Positions 26,681 through 39,370 of a stretch of 64,000 nucleotides of DNA are shown here, piece after piece. Below the pieces are notes generated by a model. The model ran no database searches and was not told the origin of the DNA. It was given only the letters and a program-made list of their open reading frames with translations. The translations under genes and the position numbers were made by a program. Positions within the stretch are counted from its first letter, which is position 1. Each line of letters begins with the position of its first letter. Source of the stretch: Poecilobothrus nobilitatus (Eukaryota; Arthropoda; Insecta; Diptera; Dolichopodidae); the NCBI GenBank assembly GCA_947095535.1, contig OX352774.1:241453825-241517824 (forward strand). The letters are read 5' to 3'.

Positions 26681-29600
26681 AAACGAAAAATGTTTTTATT
26701 GTCTTCTTTTAATTACTTTAAAACTGAAAAACAACAATAGCACTAATAATAACAATTCAACAGTGTACTAGCCATTGAATTCTAGAAGACTTCAGAAAGA
26801 CTTAGAACTCTATATATATAGAATTTATAGAATTTCTTTATTATGAGGCTTTTTATTTTATCAGTTGATAGTTTTGATCAATTATTTATTGTTACTTGTA
26901 TTTTTAGGTATATTTATGAATAGAGATTCTCGGTGGTTCTTTTAGGCGATATCAGGGACTCTCTTTTCATTGGAAAGAATGTGGGAATTTATAAATAAAA
27001 TTTATTTTGGAGAATTATTTTAAATAATTAATTTAAGGAAATCTCTTTGCTTTAAGAACTTAAATTTAAAAAAAAAAGAAGAAAAATAAATTATCCATCT
27101 CACATATAATGTACGTACACTCGAATTGAAAATGGAATGACTTGTAGATTGGATGTTATAGACAAAATAACTAAGTGCCTCAACTCTTTGAAGGTTTTAA
27201 TTGGTTGGATGAATTAAAATCTACACAAATAAAGGCTGTTTCATATGTGAATATGTTGATTCCGTTTAAAATATGCTTAAATATGCTGATATAACATATA
27301 TGTGTATGTATGTTAGTTGCAAATGGTTAGATATAAATTTTTTTTTTTTTTTTTTGGAATACACACTATGGGAATGTATGTGTAAGTGTATGTGTATAAA
27401 ATTTTTCGCAATAAACTAAGTAATGACAATAATAATTATTAACAAATATGGTATCTTGTATAATAACTTTTGGAAATCTAGGACAAATTATAAGTTGTTT
27501 TTCTTTATGATGGTTTTTTTAATGATTTATTGTAACTTTTTAACATTCACATTTTTTGTTTTATTTATGTTTGGTTTTGGTTTTGTTTTTAATTTGTTTT
27601 TTAATTTAAAATTTTAATTTCAATTTTTTTTTTTGTTTTTTAATGTTCCATGCTTGAATGAATCTTCAAAAGAACAGTTGAACCGAAAACTACCATTTTT
27701 GGAATCTATATAAAATATTATGTCTATAGTACTCTACTTTTTTGTTTTTTGTTAGTTTTAAAAAGAATTAAGGTTTCTCATTATTGTGTTATTATATAGT
27801 GTGTTGTTGTTGTATTTGACAATTTTCAGTCATACTTTTATTTCATTTCCAAGGTTTATTTATTTGATTTTCTCTATACTCTACTCTTCCTTTACTATAC
27901 AAAAAAAAAAAAAAACGAGACCATTTAATCTGACTTTGACATATCTTTATTAAGAAAAAGAATGTCATATTTAAACTCAGTATACTCATTTTTTTTTTTT
28001 TTTTGAGATGCCTTTTGAACTCATTCTGTCGTAAAAATATCAGAGAATCAAGTAAATGAATGAAGTAGAAAAGAATTAAAGTTTTGGGTTCAATTTGGGT
28101 TTGATTTTTTTCTTTTTTTTTTTTTTTTTGTGGTGGGGTTCATTAAAAAATGGACATTTTTTTTTAAGTTCAATGCATCGATTAAATTCAATGACCGTAA
28201 ATTGAAGGCTTTATATATAATGAAAGTTTTTTTTTATTTTTTATATAAATTTTTATATAACTACATAATATATAAATACATAAATACAATACATGCATAC
28301 ATAGTTATACTTAATATTTTTGATTGATTATCATAAAATGAATGAAATGAAAGTTTAAAATATTGGATACAATTGTTAGTAATTTTTTAATTTCACATTT
28401 AATTATTTAATATATCAAGTTTAATACATCACAGTTGAAGTAAATTTGATTAAACGCTTTACTTTATTTTAAATTTTATTTCATTAAACTAATTAATTAC
28501 TAGACAATCGGAAATTTAGAGGATTAATACTGGATTAATTGCTTCGGATAAAAATTTTTGAACTCATGGGTGTGCATGTTTTTTTGATTTGAAATTTTGA
28601 ACTCTTTATCATTTTTAAAAAAAAACTGCGGACATATTTTTTCTCTTTAAACTAAAAAAAGTTGATTCAATTTTAACTTTTAGTTCGGAACAATTTTTTT
28701 TTTTCTGTCATTTTTATGGCATATATATGAATGTATATTTTGAAAAATAAATTTGAATAAGCAGAAAGATTAAAAATAATAATAAAATCTAGTGCTTAGA
28801 TGTTTACTTTTTTTTCTTCGGAAAAATATTGCTGAAGCAATGATTTGTTGGAAAGAGAATTCATTTCGAAAAAAACAAAAGTGCAGCAGAAGTTTTTCGA
28901 AGGCAATTAATGCTTAATGTAATGTAGCATAAAGATAGAAAAATTTATAAGAAAAGTTCTATGTAAAATAATTTTTAATGTCCTTTTTATACAATCACAA
29001 ATCGCTGAACACATTTAGTCAATAGACATAAAGTCAATGCATAAGTACCTTGTTGAATTAGTTGGAGTAAAGATCAATCTATTATCTATTATCAATCTAT
29101 TATCTACAATGAATACTATTATCAATCAATCAGCAGTTTAAGCATAATGTAAGCAGTACATATACGTAAAAATACTAATAACATAAGTACGTACTAACAT
29201 TTGGTTTGAATGCATTTTTTTTACTTTACATTCTGAATTAAGTTATAGAACCCATTTAAAATATTAAATAAGTATCTAATTAAAGTTTAATTGAAACTAT
29301 AATCGAATTGAATGGAATATTCTAATGCTAGTTTATCTACCATTCAAAATGTTTTTTGTATAAATTTTCAAGATTATAAAATCTTAAGACAACGTTTATG
29401 AAATACAATTGATGAATACAATAGAAAACTTTTACACAATGTAAAAATTTTACTTAAATCGTTCGCACTAAAATAGAAGATTACGAAGTTATATTATAAT
29501 ATTATAATCGTATAATGAAAATTAATGTAATCAATAATTATTTTTAATATATTAATAACTATTATAATTAAAATTTAACATTAAGTAAAACAAATTTTAC

Positions 29601-29686
29601 CTTTTAACATCTGGTGAATTTGGTAAACTACGACATTTGCGACCATTTTTATTTCCACCGTGATTTGAAGATGATGAATTACCCAT
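29601..29686 (-). CDS. sick: navigator exon B: alternative first coding exon (MGNSSSS start)
   Basis: Open from ATG (29686-29684) for 28 codons plus AG, then donor GTAAAATTT. It reads MGNSSSSNHGG, then a basic stretch NKNGRKCR, then SLPNSPDVK, with R completed by exon C. An in-frame TAA lies just upstream (29701-29699). There is no pyrimidine-rich acceptor before the ATG; the only nearby AG (29693-29692) would put the exon-A frame into a stop (AGA AAA AAT GGG TAA). It is therefore best read as a first exon from an internal promoter, not an internal exon. Gly2 with Ser6 fits the N-myristoylation pattern M-G-x-x-x-S, and Cys18 next to basic residues could be a second lipid or membrane contact. 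This form lacks the CH domain, as vertebrate NAV1 does. The exon call rests on open frame, donor and phase; lipidation is inference. Confidence 0.8.
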
Positions 29687-30100
29687 TTTTTCTTTTTTTT
29701 AATTTAAATTATATTTCGCATTATTTTAACATTTTTTATTATTTTGGTTTTTTTTTTTAACATTTTTTATTATATTAATTTTTTTTTAAATTTAAAATAA
29801 TTCATATTTTGTCATAAGTACTTCTTTTTTGTACACCTTTTAGACATTTTTAATATTTTAATTTCATCTTACATAATTAATATTTTTTTTAACCTTACAT
29901 ATTTAACATTTAAAAATTGAAAATTTAAAAAAGCTCTGATTTAAATATTTTTTTTTTTAATATTTTTATAATTTATTTTATTATACATAGATTATTTTCA
30001 TAAAGGTACGGGTAATCTAAATGATATAATACTGGTATCAATAAATTACCATCTCTAACTGATATAGACTTGTAGGTTAACATTATTTTGAAAGTAAATT
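29687..30100 (-). promoter_or_regulatory. expected 5' leader and promoter area of the short isoform
   Basis: If exon B is a first exon, its untranslated leader and promoter must lie here or further upstream, unless a 5' UTR exon is spliced in from even further away. The stretch is almost pure A/T with long T runs on the plus strand, and I see no convincing TATA box, initiator or GC-richer core. The placement is inferred only from the position of the ATG. Confidence 0.25.
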
Positions 30101-31035
30101 TTAAGAAATTGATTAGCAATGATTTTTTAAAATTTCACTTTAATTTATTGAAGAATTTCATTATAGAGTTATGAATTGTTTTTAAAGTTGCCAACTTATT
30201 AAAGTTTTCAAAGTGAATAATATAAAGTTTTTTTTTTTATTTTAAATAGTAAAAACTTTAGGTCAGTAATGAAACCTTTTGTGACTCATGTTTAAAAATT
30301 TTTTGAACTAAGTATCTATCTGCCTTTTAATTGGGAAGATGTAGTTACTATTCTCATTCACAAATACTATTCACTACTTATTCAATAAATTTCATAAAGA
30401 ATTTTAAGGACAGCTAAACTAATTTTCTTTAAGTACAAAACATTTTTTACTTAGAGCAACCCAGATAGAAAAAGGAAAATATGGACTTTGCAAAATACTT
30501 AGATTAGCACAATAGATAAGCAAAATATATATTTCATAAAGCACAAGGTAATACTAGTTTAGGTTAAATATTTAATATTTAGGTAAACAAGTACAGAAGA
30601 TACAGAATAACACTTTAACTTAGTATATACATAAGCTAGGAGAAAATTTAATAGCTAGCAAAGTATGTTTTGTTTGAATTAAATGAAGTGGTTGATCAAA
30701 TTCCTTAAACAAATTGTACTTATTAAGGTTTTTGTAAGACTAAAATACTTAATTTTTTTTTTTGGGTAAAGTAAATTGAAAACTAACATTAAAAATGTCT
30801 CTAATACCATTCCAATCAAATGAAAGTCAAACAAATTTAACATTTATCTCATTATTTATACAAAGTATACACTTTGTATCATTTATACAAAGTACACTAA
30901 AAGTGTAGAGATCCTAACACAATTCCAAGCAAATTAAAGTCCATTTCTTTTTTGTCCCATCAATTAGACAAAACGATTGTCGTTTAGACAGAATATTTTT
31001 TTAAAAAAATTTTAAACATTTGCTTATTATTTTCA

Positions 31036-31660
31036 CTCTGTCCGACCTTGCTTCTGTTTACATAGAACATTGATATTTTATGCATAGATATAATGTTTAA
31101 AACAAACAACTTTTTAAATAAACACCTGTTTTTTATACAAACCCTATTTCCAAATGTGTATATATATCAGATTCTATACTTTAAGTTTTTTTAATAGAAA
31201 AAAGCTAAACGCTGGGACATTTATTTTTGCTTAATAAATCAATATCACAACATAATATTTAAATTTGCCGTTATCTGAACACATAAATTTTGGAAGATTT
31301 TGATTCCCCAATAATTCCGGCACTCTTTTAGTTAGAACCATGAAAATTTGTTATTTTTAAACACCTGCAACCTAAGAATTTGTAATGTTTTAAAAGCAAA
31401 ACGCAACAAAATAAGCTTCAACATTAAAATTTACATGTATATGTTAACAACTTTTCTGAACTATATAGGATTTCCTTAAAAATGAAGAATCTTTTCTATT
31501 CTGCTGTTGACTTTTCACAATTTATTCTTGTATATAAAATTACTTATTAAGAAAAATTAAAAATTTTCATGCAAAGTCGCAATTTTTTAAACTGTTTTTA
31601 CTGTTTTTTAGAAAATTTGTGCATTTTCAAAACCTTTAGTTTTACATTCTACCTTGTTAA
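31036..31660 (+). repeat. family 1 repeat, left arm of an inverted pair
   Basis: Begins near TGTCCGACCTTGCTTCTGTTTAC and includes GCCGTTATCTGAACACA, CCGGCACTCTTTTAG, TATTTTTAAACACCTGCAAC and a final TTTACATTCTACCTTG. Each block occurs in reverse order and orientation in 31915-32705, so the two form an inverted pair around a spacer of about 250 bp. This arm has an internal deletion relative to the other. Confidence 0.7.
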
Positions 31661-31914
31661 TATTTACAATAACACTTCAATAAAACCTAAAAATGAAGTA
31701 GTTTGAAGATATCTATTTTATAGAGATACAATTTGCAAATGTCATTAAAGAAAAATTTCAATTAATTTCACAATATCAAAGTAAACAATATATAGGTATA
31801 TAAGTAAGTAACAATTAAAACACTGTTACTCAATATTGTCGTTCTATAAGAAAAAAAAAAATACAAACAAGTCTAAAACAAGTCTTGAAACAAAATAGAA
31901 GAGGTTTACAGAAA

Positions 31915-32705
31915 AAGAAAAAAAATAAGGCAAAATGTAAACCAACGGTTTTTAAAGCGCACATTTTCAAAAAACAATACAAACTGTTTAAAATTGTGAA
32001 TCTGCTCCAAAATTTAAAATTTTCATATAATAAGAAACAATTTGAAAATAGAACGTTTTTGGAATTTTGAGGGACTGTAAGTTCGGAACCCTATATAATT
32101 AAGTAAAACGGTTAACACACGTAAAAATATATTACTGAAGCTTTCATTTTGATGTCTTGCCGAAGGAGAATTTGTACACGTGCCTAAGTTGCAGGTGTTT
32201 AAAAATAGCAAATTTTCAATTTTTGAGTTCTAATAGCTCTTAAGCAGGGGGTGGTACAAAAAAATTTTCTGAGAAAGCTTATAATTAAAAGTTTTGCCTT
32301 CCCTCAGTCCTATAGTTCAATTTCGAGTCCCTTCCTAAAACTGTGTCAGAGTTATGAAGGAAGAAAAATCTTGCAAAATTTTGTCTTCACATAACGGTAA
32401 ATTGAAATACTAAATTTAACAAAAATGTATAATTTTGATATTGATTTGCAAAGGTAAAGAAAATCTATATATAAAGAAATCCTATCGAATGGTGTTTTTA
32501 AATTGATGAAATGAACATGACATATACTTATACGTATTAAAAAATAGGGCTTTTTCAAAATTTGATGCCTGTAGCTCCGTAATAGATGGGGCTACATAAA
32601 AAAGTTGTTCTACAACAATTTTTTTATAAGACCTATTCATAGTTAAAATTTTTTTTTCTCTATCTTTCACAATGTAGAGGTTTTGTAAACAGACGGACAC
32701 GGATA
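31915..32705 (-). repeat. family 1 repeat, right arm of the inverted pair
   Basis: Read on the minus strand it starts TGTCCGTCTGTTTACA and contains CATAAAAAA...GGGGCTACAG, TTACCGTTATGTGAAGAC, CCACCCCCTGCTTAAGAGCT, TATTTTTAAACACCTGCAAC, CTTCGGCAAGACATC, then AAACCAACGG / ACATTTTGCCTT. The same words in the same order are found at 35940-36790 and, inverted, at 45400-46190. No protein is encoded that I recognise. The class is unknown; it behaves like a MITE or foldback unit. Confidence 0.75.
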
Positions 32706-33174
32706 ACTAATAGGTACATTTTTTCATAATTTCTTTGGAAATGTGCTAAAAACAAAAAGTGAATGCCTCAAAAAAAGAAATAAATCAACAATTAATTATC
32801 ATGAAATTGAAAATAAAATGAAAATTTAGCCTATCATCAATTCAATCCAATTATATTAATGACACCAATACACTGTATGAAGCATCTTAAAAACTCTTAG
32901 AAATAGTCTTTTCAACACCAAAATGAAATTACAACAGAAAAACAAAACAAAACAAAAAACAAATTATCAGCAAAGAAAAAAAACAAAAAAAGACAAATTG
33001 TTGAGAGTGTTGTTTAGATCGGCGACGTCTAAGTAAGTTAAACATGACATAAACATATAAAATTCGATTGTTATTCTTCAATCATTTAAAGTTTTTTTTT
33101 TTTTTTGTTTTTATATTTATCTATCACTCCTGAACCCAAAATATAAATAAATTAATCCAAGTTCCCAAAAAGAA

Positions 33175-33225
33175 GTAAATAAAAGAAATATGTATATATA
33201 TATGTATATATATATATGCGTACAT
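33175..33225. repeat. TATA/TATG-rich microsatellite
   Basis: Short runs of AT and TATG units. Confidence 0.7.
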
Positions 33226-33864
33226 ATAATATACTTAGTTAATATAATTTTTAATCGTTTTTATATGATTTAAGTCTTCGTAGGTATTTTTTTTTTTTTT
33301 TTTGTGGAGTTCACATTCAAACAAAAAGAATTAAAAGTACGTATGTGAACATTACCACAAAAAGAACAGCTGTTTCTTCAGGGAGGGAGTCATTATCAGT
33401 TTTACTCTTTCTTCCTCTTTTTTTTTGTTTTTGTTTTTTCTTTGTTGCTTCTTATATTGAAGTTTTCTTATGATTCTATTTATGGGTTTGATTATAAGAC
33501 ACTGACTACGAGTATAATATACAACGTGGGATGATAATAATGATAATATATTAGCAATAATAACAATAGTTCATATAGTATTGAGGGAGGGGGATTGGAG
33601 ACTTCTTATGTTTATTTATTAATTTATTTATATTTTATTTTTTTTATATTATAATATAAATATATATATACGCAAACATATTATTATATTGTGCGTATAC
33701 AATTTATTATTTATTTGTTTATTTATTTTGGTTTCCTATTATTAACCAATGCACTCGATATATGTACAGTACATATTAACATTTTAGTAACAACAATAAA
33801 AACAAAAAAAAAAAAAAAACTTCCATTGAATCAAACTCTAGGAAAATAACATACATATTATTCC

Positions 33865-33896
<32 letters not shown>

Positions 33897-34458
33897 TATA
33901 TATAAGTAGAAGAGAATTTCAATTTATTTGCAAATATCAACCGATTTCAAAAATTAATGAGAATCAAATTGTTAGGTTATGTTGTCTTTTTTTTTAAGTT
34001 AGTTTTCATGTACATATATACTTAGTACTTAATATATTATATTGTGTATCTTTTAATTGAATTAAGATGGAGTAACTTTGACAAGAATATAATATATATA
34101 TATACACGTAAATTTATACAGTTTTGTAATTTGTATATAGGTATGTACACTTATAAAATATAAATAATTTTTTTTTTTTGCTTTACAAATAGTAAGTATA
34201 TATATAATATGCTCATTGCTCATATAAGAAAATATAAAATTTTATTACATAATAAATCATTTGTTAGTGGGTGGATTCGATTCGAATAGTTATTATACAT
34301 ACATATTACTTATGTAAAAAAAAATATATAAGATCAATGAACTCTTTTTTTTTAATTTTAAGTTTTATATTAAAAATTTGCAAAAATATTAGAATACAAT
34401 AAACATTATATCTATAGACAATTAAATTGGATGTTCAAATAAAAGGAAAATTTTAAAT

Positions 34459-34482
34459 GCATACATACATACATACATACCT
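34459..34482. repeat. (CATA)n microsatellite
   Basis: Five or six CATA units in a row. Confidence 0.95.
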
Positions 34483-35939
34483 ATATGTATTTATTAAATT
34501 GTGTATAATTTTGTATTCATTTTATGCTCTTTTAGAAAAAGAGGTTGCAGAAAAAATTTTCTTACTGAATTGAAATCAATTAAAGATTATAATTTATCCT
34601 ATTTGTGTACCCTATTTACGATATAAATATAGCAAGTTATGATAAATTATTCGTCTAAATGATTCAAAAAAAAATTTCGTAGCTTTAATTAAAAAAAAAA
34701 AAATTATATGTAAATGATTTTAATAAATTCTTATTAATTATTAAGATTTTTATTGTTTTTTTTTTATTATTTTGCGTTTATTTTTGCGACTATTAAGCAT
34801 GTATTCCTTAAAATATTTAAAAAAAGTTTATTATAGAACAAACTCGTAGATATCATATTGGTATATGTAAATATTATAACTAAACTTAAAATATTTTGGT
34901 TCTGATATAAAATGTACTTTGATATACATGATGTGAATCTTGGACAACATCAAACTTAATGACCAACGGATTTTAGATATATTTATTCAATAAATGATCA
35001 AGAATCATACTATGCAGAGCATTCTGGTCGAGAATAATAACAACTGATGCTCTGTAGAATATAACAAAAGATTAACTAATTAGGAAAAAATAACAGTTCG
35101 AAAACATAAAAATAAAAACCTTATAGATTGGAACCCATAAAACACCAGAAGATTCGCAGAATTCTTTTGGGAGCTCAATAAGAGTAGCATATATTATATG
35201 AAAATACTCAAACAATAGCTGCCCGTTGAAATGTCGTAAAACAAAAAGAGTAGGGATGACAAAAAAAAAACACAACATATACATAAGAATCAATGCATTG
35301 AATTAAAAAGAAGTAAACTGTTTCCTAAGCCGTACAAACACCATAAATCTATGTATAGATTTTTAAGGCAACAAATGTTTGTTCATTGTTATTATTATTA
35401 ATATTTTTCCCAATTATAAATGACTGAACAAAATTTTAAAATTTATTCAGTTAGAATGTGGTCATCATACTATTTATTTCCATATGATCCATTAATTCCT
35501 TCCAAGATTCTTTTACTTAAGAAAACAGAATAAAAATAATTTCATTAAAAATTAAAACTGAATAAGTAAGTATGTATTTCCTAAAATTTTAAGAATTAAT
35601 TAAAACTATATATTATAATAGATACAATACTACAATAAAACACATTCGTAAAACAAGAAACAATTTTTTAAGAAAAAAAATTCAAAACAAAAGAAATAAA
35701 TGACATTAGATTAGAGTACGAAAAAAAATTTTGTTACCGCAACATTAAATTTCAAATGAATTCTCAAACTTTGTTCTCTGTTAATTTTGTTTTATTCCTG
35801 TTTATAGTTTTGATAATTAAACAGGAATATAACAAAAGGTTTCCAAACATATCTTTTCATAATTAAACATAAAATTTGAATTTGAATTTTAATGTATCAA
35901 AAATAATAATTTAATGAAATCAACAGTGATTTGATTTGA

Positions 35940-36790
35940 AAATTTTTTTGGGCCACCCCCTGTTTATGAGCTATTAGGGCTCAAAAATTGAAAATTTGCT
36001 ATTTTTAAACACCTGTAACTTAGGAACCTGTACAGATTTTACTTCGGAAAGATATAAAAATTAAAGCTACAGTAATATATTTTAGCGTGTGTTAAACGTT
36101 TATTTTAGTTATATAGGGTTCCAGAGTTACAGCTCTTCAAAATTACGAAAAAGCCCCATTTTCAGATGTATATATTTCAGGCTTTGCGTAATAATTTTGT
36201 AATCTAAAACCGCCAGAAGATCGGAAATTTTATTATCTACATAAAGCAATACTAAAATTATGCAATGTTTTGTAATTTACTATTTCAATTTACCGTTATG
36301 TGAAAACCACATTTTGCATGAAATTTCTTTTTTCATAACTCCGGCACGCCTTTAGATATAATTTAGATAGATTTTAGATAGAAATTTTGAGACACGAACT
36401 AGAACTAGAACTAGAATTAGTATAAGTTTCCTTAGAAATTTTTTTTGCGTCACTCCCTATTTAGGAGGTATTAGGGCTGAAAAATTTGCTATTTTTAGGC
36501 ACCTGCAACTTAAGCACCTATACAAATTTTTCTTCGGCAAGACATAAAAATTAAAGTTCAAGTAATATATTTTTATGTGTGTTAATGGTTTTTCTTATTT
36601 ATGAAGAGTTCCGGACTTAGAGCCCCTCAAAATTCCAGAAAGGTGTTATTTTCACATATTTTCTTATTACAAAAAATTTCTTAAATTTTATTTTTTCAAT
36701 TTTCAAATTTTTGTGCAAATCACAATTCTAAACAGTTTGTATTGTATTTTGCAAACATGCGCTTTTAAAAATCGTTGGTTTACATTCTGC
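35940..36790 (+). repeat. family 1 repeat, two tandem units
   Basis: Unit 1 (about 35940-36370) and unit 2 (about 36440-36790) both carry CACCCCCTGTTTATGAGCTATTAG-like or CACTCCCTATTTAGGAG-like starts, GCTATTTTTA..CACCTG.AACTTA and ACTTCGGAAAGATAT or CTTCGGCAAGACAT. Unit 2 ends with the TTGGTTTACATTCTGCCTTG block that also ends the copy at 31660. Confidence 0.75.
36394..36418. repeat. (GAACTA)n hexanucleotide microsatellite
   Basis: Four near-perfect GAACTA units lie between the two family 1 units. Confidence 0.8.
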
Positions 36791-38799
36791 CTTGTTTATT
36801 TTAAAAAAAATGAACATAGAAAAATGAATTGAATTTTTTGTAAAACATATAAAAATGGCTAATTTTAAATACCAATTATATAATTGTAAAACAATTTCAT
36901 AATAAATGTATTAAGTACAAATTTTGACAGATAATTTCTTTCTTTCACTTAAAATATAACCAGTTCAAAAACATTCCAAACATTTAAAAAAAAAAAAACA
37001 TTTCTATTCGACAAAAAGTGTCTCACTTTAATTATTGTATATATATATAAATAGCTAAATTTAAAAGGTTTTTAAAAGCTCAAAAAGACAAAAAAAAAAA
37101 AATACAAATATAACTTTTTAATACTAAATTTTTATTTATTATTATTATAATAAATACATATATATTTTTTTAGAGTTTTTCAAACAAGTGTTCACAGTTT
37201 TCCTTATATAATATAAACATATATATACATATTGAAATATTATCACCGTCATTAAAATCATCATCAAAATTTTTAATGGCAACAAAGAAAAAATATAAAA
37301 ATGCAACAAAAAACAACAATTCATATACAAAATATATCTATTAATATAAAATAAATCTTTAAAATAAATAAATAACCAAAAAAAAAAAAAAATTAATATA
37401 ATGTAGGAGGTTTTGATGGATAAATTATCACACAAAAAACAAAAAAAAAACTCACTCTAGTCACAAAACTCACTTATAAACAAAATCTATCTACATATAT
37501 GATATGACGTATTAAATGAAAGTAAAAATATATTAAATGGATTATATAGGAATGTTTTACATTCATATGCAATAAATTTAACTGATGTCATGATATTAAT
37601 CTTTAAAAAATAAAATAAAAGAAATTTCCCAATAAAAATAAATTAAATAGTATTTTTTTTTTTTCTTAAGAAAAAATCTTAAATTAGTTGCACCATTTCA
37701 TGTCTGGAACTTTTTTTTTTTTTTTTTTGAAAGATAAACGAGACTCGAGAGTTCCAACACTAAAACACTAAGACACTAATTTCTATTTTTTTTTATGTTT
37801 ATTAAAATATTTTAAAATTTATTTTATTTTATTTTAATTTAATTAATTTTTTATTCTATATACATAAATAAGATTTGTTTTAATTTCATAGTTTCCATAT
37901 TATAGTAAAGAAAATATGTATAAATAATAATAAAAATGTTGCATGACATTGTTGCTGATATATATATAGTTAAAATTTTATGGTTGAATTTTTATTTTTT
38001 TGTTACTTGTGTAGAAAACATTTAAAAAATCGTTTATAGTATTTTTTTTTTTGTACATGTTATATGTATATGGGATGTCATTAAAAATTGTGCTAATCTT
38101 TATGAGCCAAATTATATACTTATATGTAATGACTCATTTTCTAGGAACTCAGTGTACATATTAAAGAAAAGAAAAAAAAACACAATTTTTTATCGCAGAA
38201 TTTTAAGATAAATACTTCGTGAAAGAATTTTTTTTTTTTTAACTGGAATATTCTATATAGTATATATGTATATCTAAAAACTTCTTTTAATGGGAATAGT
38301 GTAACACTGGAGATAATTGACAGATGATCTAAAGAAAAATTATATTCGACACAAATTTAATGACACACTAAAGATTGTAAATAATGGCAAATGGTATAAA
38401 ACAGAAAAAAAAAGTAAAAATTAGTTATTTATTGTTTTTTTTTTGAGTGATTACATTCTAATCTTAATTATATAGTAATGTCAAAAGAAAATATAAGAGC
38501 TTTAAAGATTATTTGTTGTGATAATTAACATCTTCTTATATACATTTTTTTTTTAACTTTGCTAAAGTGGAATTAATGAGAGACAGAAAAAAAAATAGAG
38601 TAAATAATGCATTTACATTATTAGAACAATCAGATAAATAAGGATGAATTTGAAATTTAATTAGTATGTAGTTATGCAATTTAAGTAGGAGGAAAAGGAA
38701 ACTCGTTTTTCTCAAAATTTATATCAAAATTGAGAAAAAATAAAAGCTTTACCAAAAAAAAAAGTAAAATTTTTTCCAAAATTTATACCAATATTAAAA

Positions 38800-39370
38800 T
38801 TTTGACATTCTTTTTTTTTAGTTTATTTCTCTGCCACACAAATAACACAAGAAAATTACTTTAAATGTCGTTCAAACCCACACTTCTGTGACTTTAAATT
38901 CAAACCCACATTCTTCTTGGTGTTTACAGCGTACTTTATACGTTCTTACGTTATTACAACCACCGAGGCTCCCATTTTTAACATTTCACAATGTTTTTAA
39001 AATGTACAATGACAATTTAAAGAAATTGCACAATCTTTAAACACGTATTAAAATAGGTCAAGGGTAGTTATAATGAATTTACCATTACGCTTGTGATACC
39101 TTAAGGAAGTCGATTTTGTAAAATTCTTAGTTTCGCTATTTAAATCCAGCAAGTTTTCGAGTAGCTGCCATCCATTTTCTTTCTTTATATGAAAATAACT
39201 CAGTGTCGATCGAAGCCAGGTATCTGAAATTTTGTAAAAGATGATCAAGTTTTATGGAAACAGCATTTATATTGTGTTCATACGGATATCCTAGAGCTGA
39301 CACTATACTCTTTCTCTCTCATACGGATATCCTAGAGCTGACACTATACTCTATACTCTTTCTCATTATA
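38800..39370. repeat. dispersed repeat, family 2 composite copy
   Basis: The first half matches 8930-9180 and the second half matches 26220-26660, so this copy links the two partial copies into one longer unit. It ends in a 41-bp tandem duplication (39279-39319 and 39320-39364). Confidence 0.7.
39279..39364. repeat. 41-bp tandem duplication
   Basis: CATACGGATATCCTAGAGCT with GACACTATACTC and a CTCTTTCTC tail occurs twice without a gap. The second copy has a small extra TATACTC inside the tail. The near identity shows a recent duplication. Confidence 0.93.

Larger units (their letters stand above)
8062..29600 (-). other. 21.5-kb intron between exon B and exon C
   Basis: Bounded by donor GTAAAATTT (29600) and acceptor CTTTACAG (8062). 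It contains dispersed repeats (8930-9400; 25580-26010; 26080-26680), a LINE remnant (12886-13300), short tandem repeats (15640-15765; 19500-19590; 20811-20873) and many A/T homopolymers. In 9400-12880, 13300-15640, 15770-19500, 20880-25580 and 26690-29600 I see no gene, RNA or recognisable element. Reading frames there are short and made of Lys, Phe, Asn and Ile. Confidence 0.8.

Noticed and set aside
29601..29693. Exon B as an internal exon between A and C
   Set aside because: The only nearby acceptor AG gives a stop in the exon A frame (AGA AAA AAT GGG TAA), and there is no pyrimidine tract.
39279..39364. CRISPR-like array
   Set aside because: Only two directly abutting copies with no spacers, in a eukaryotic intron.
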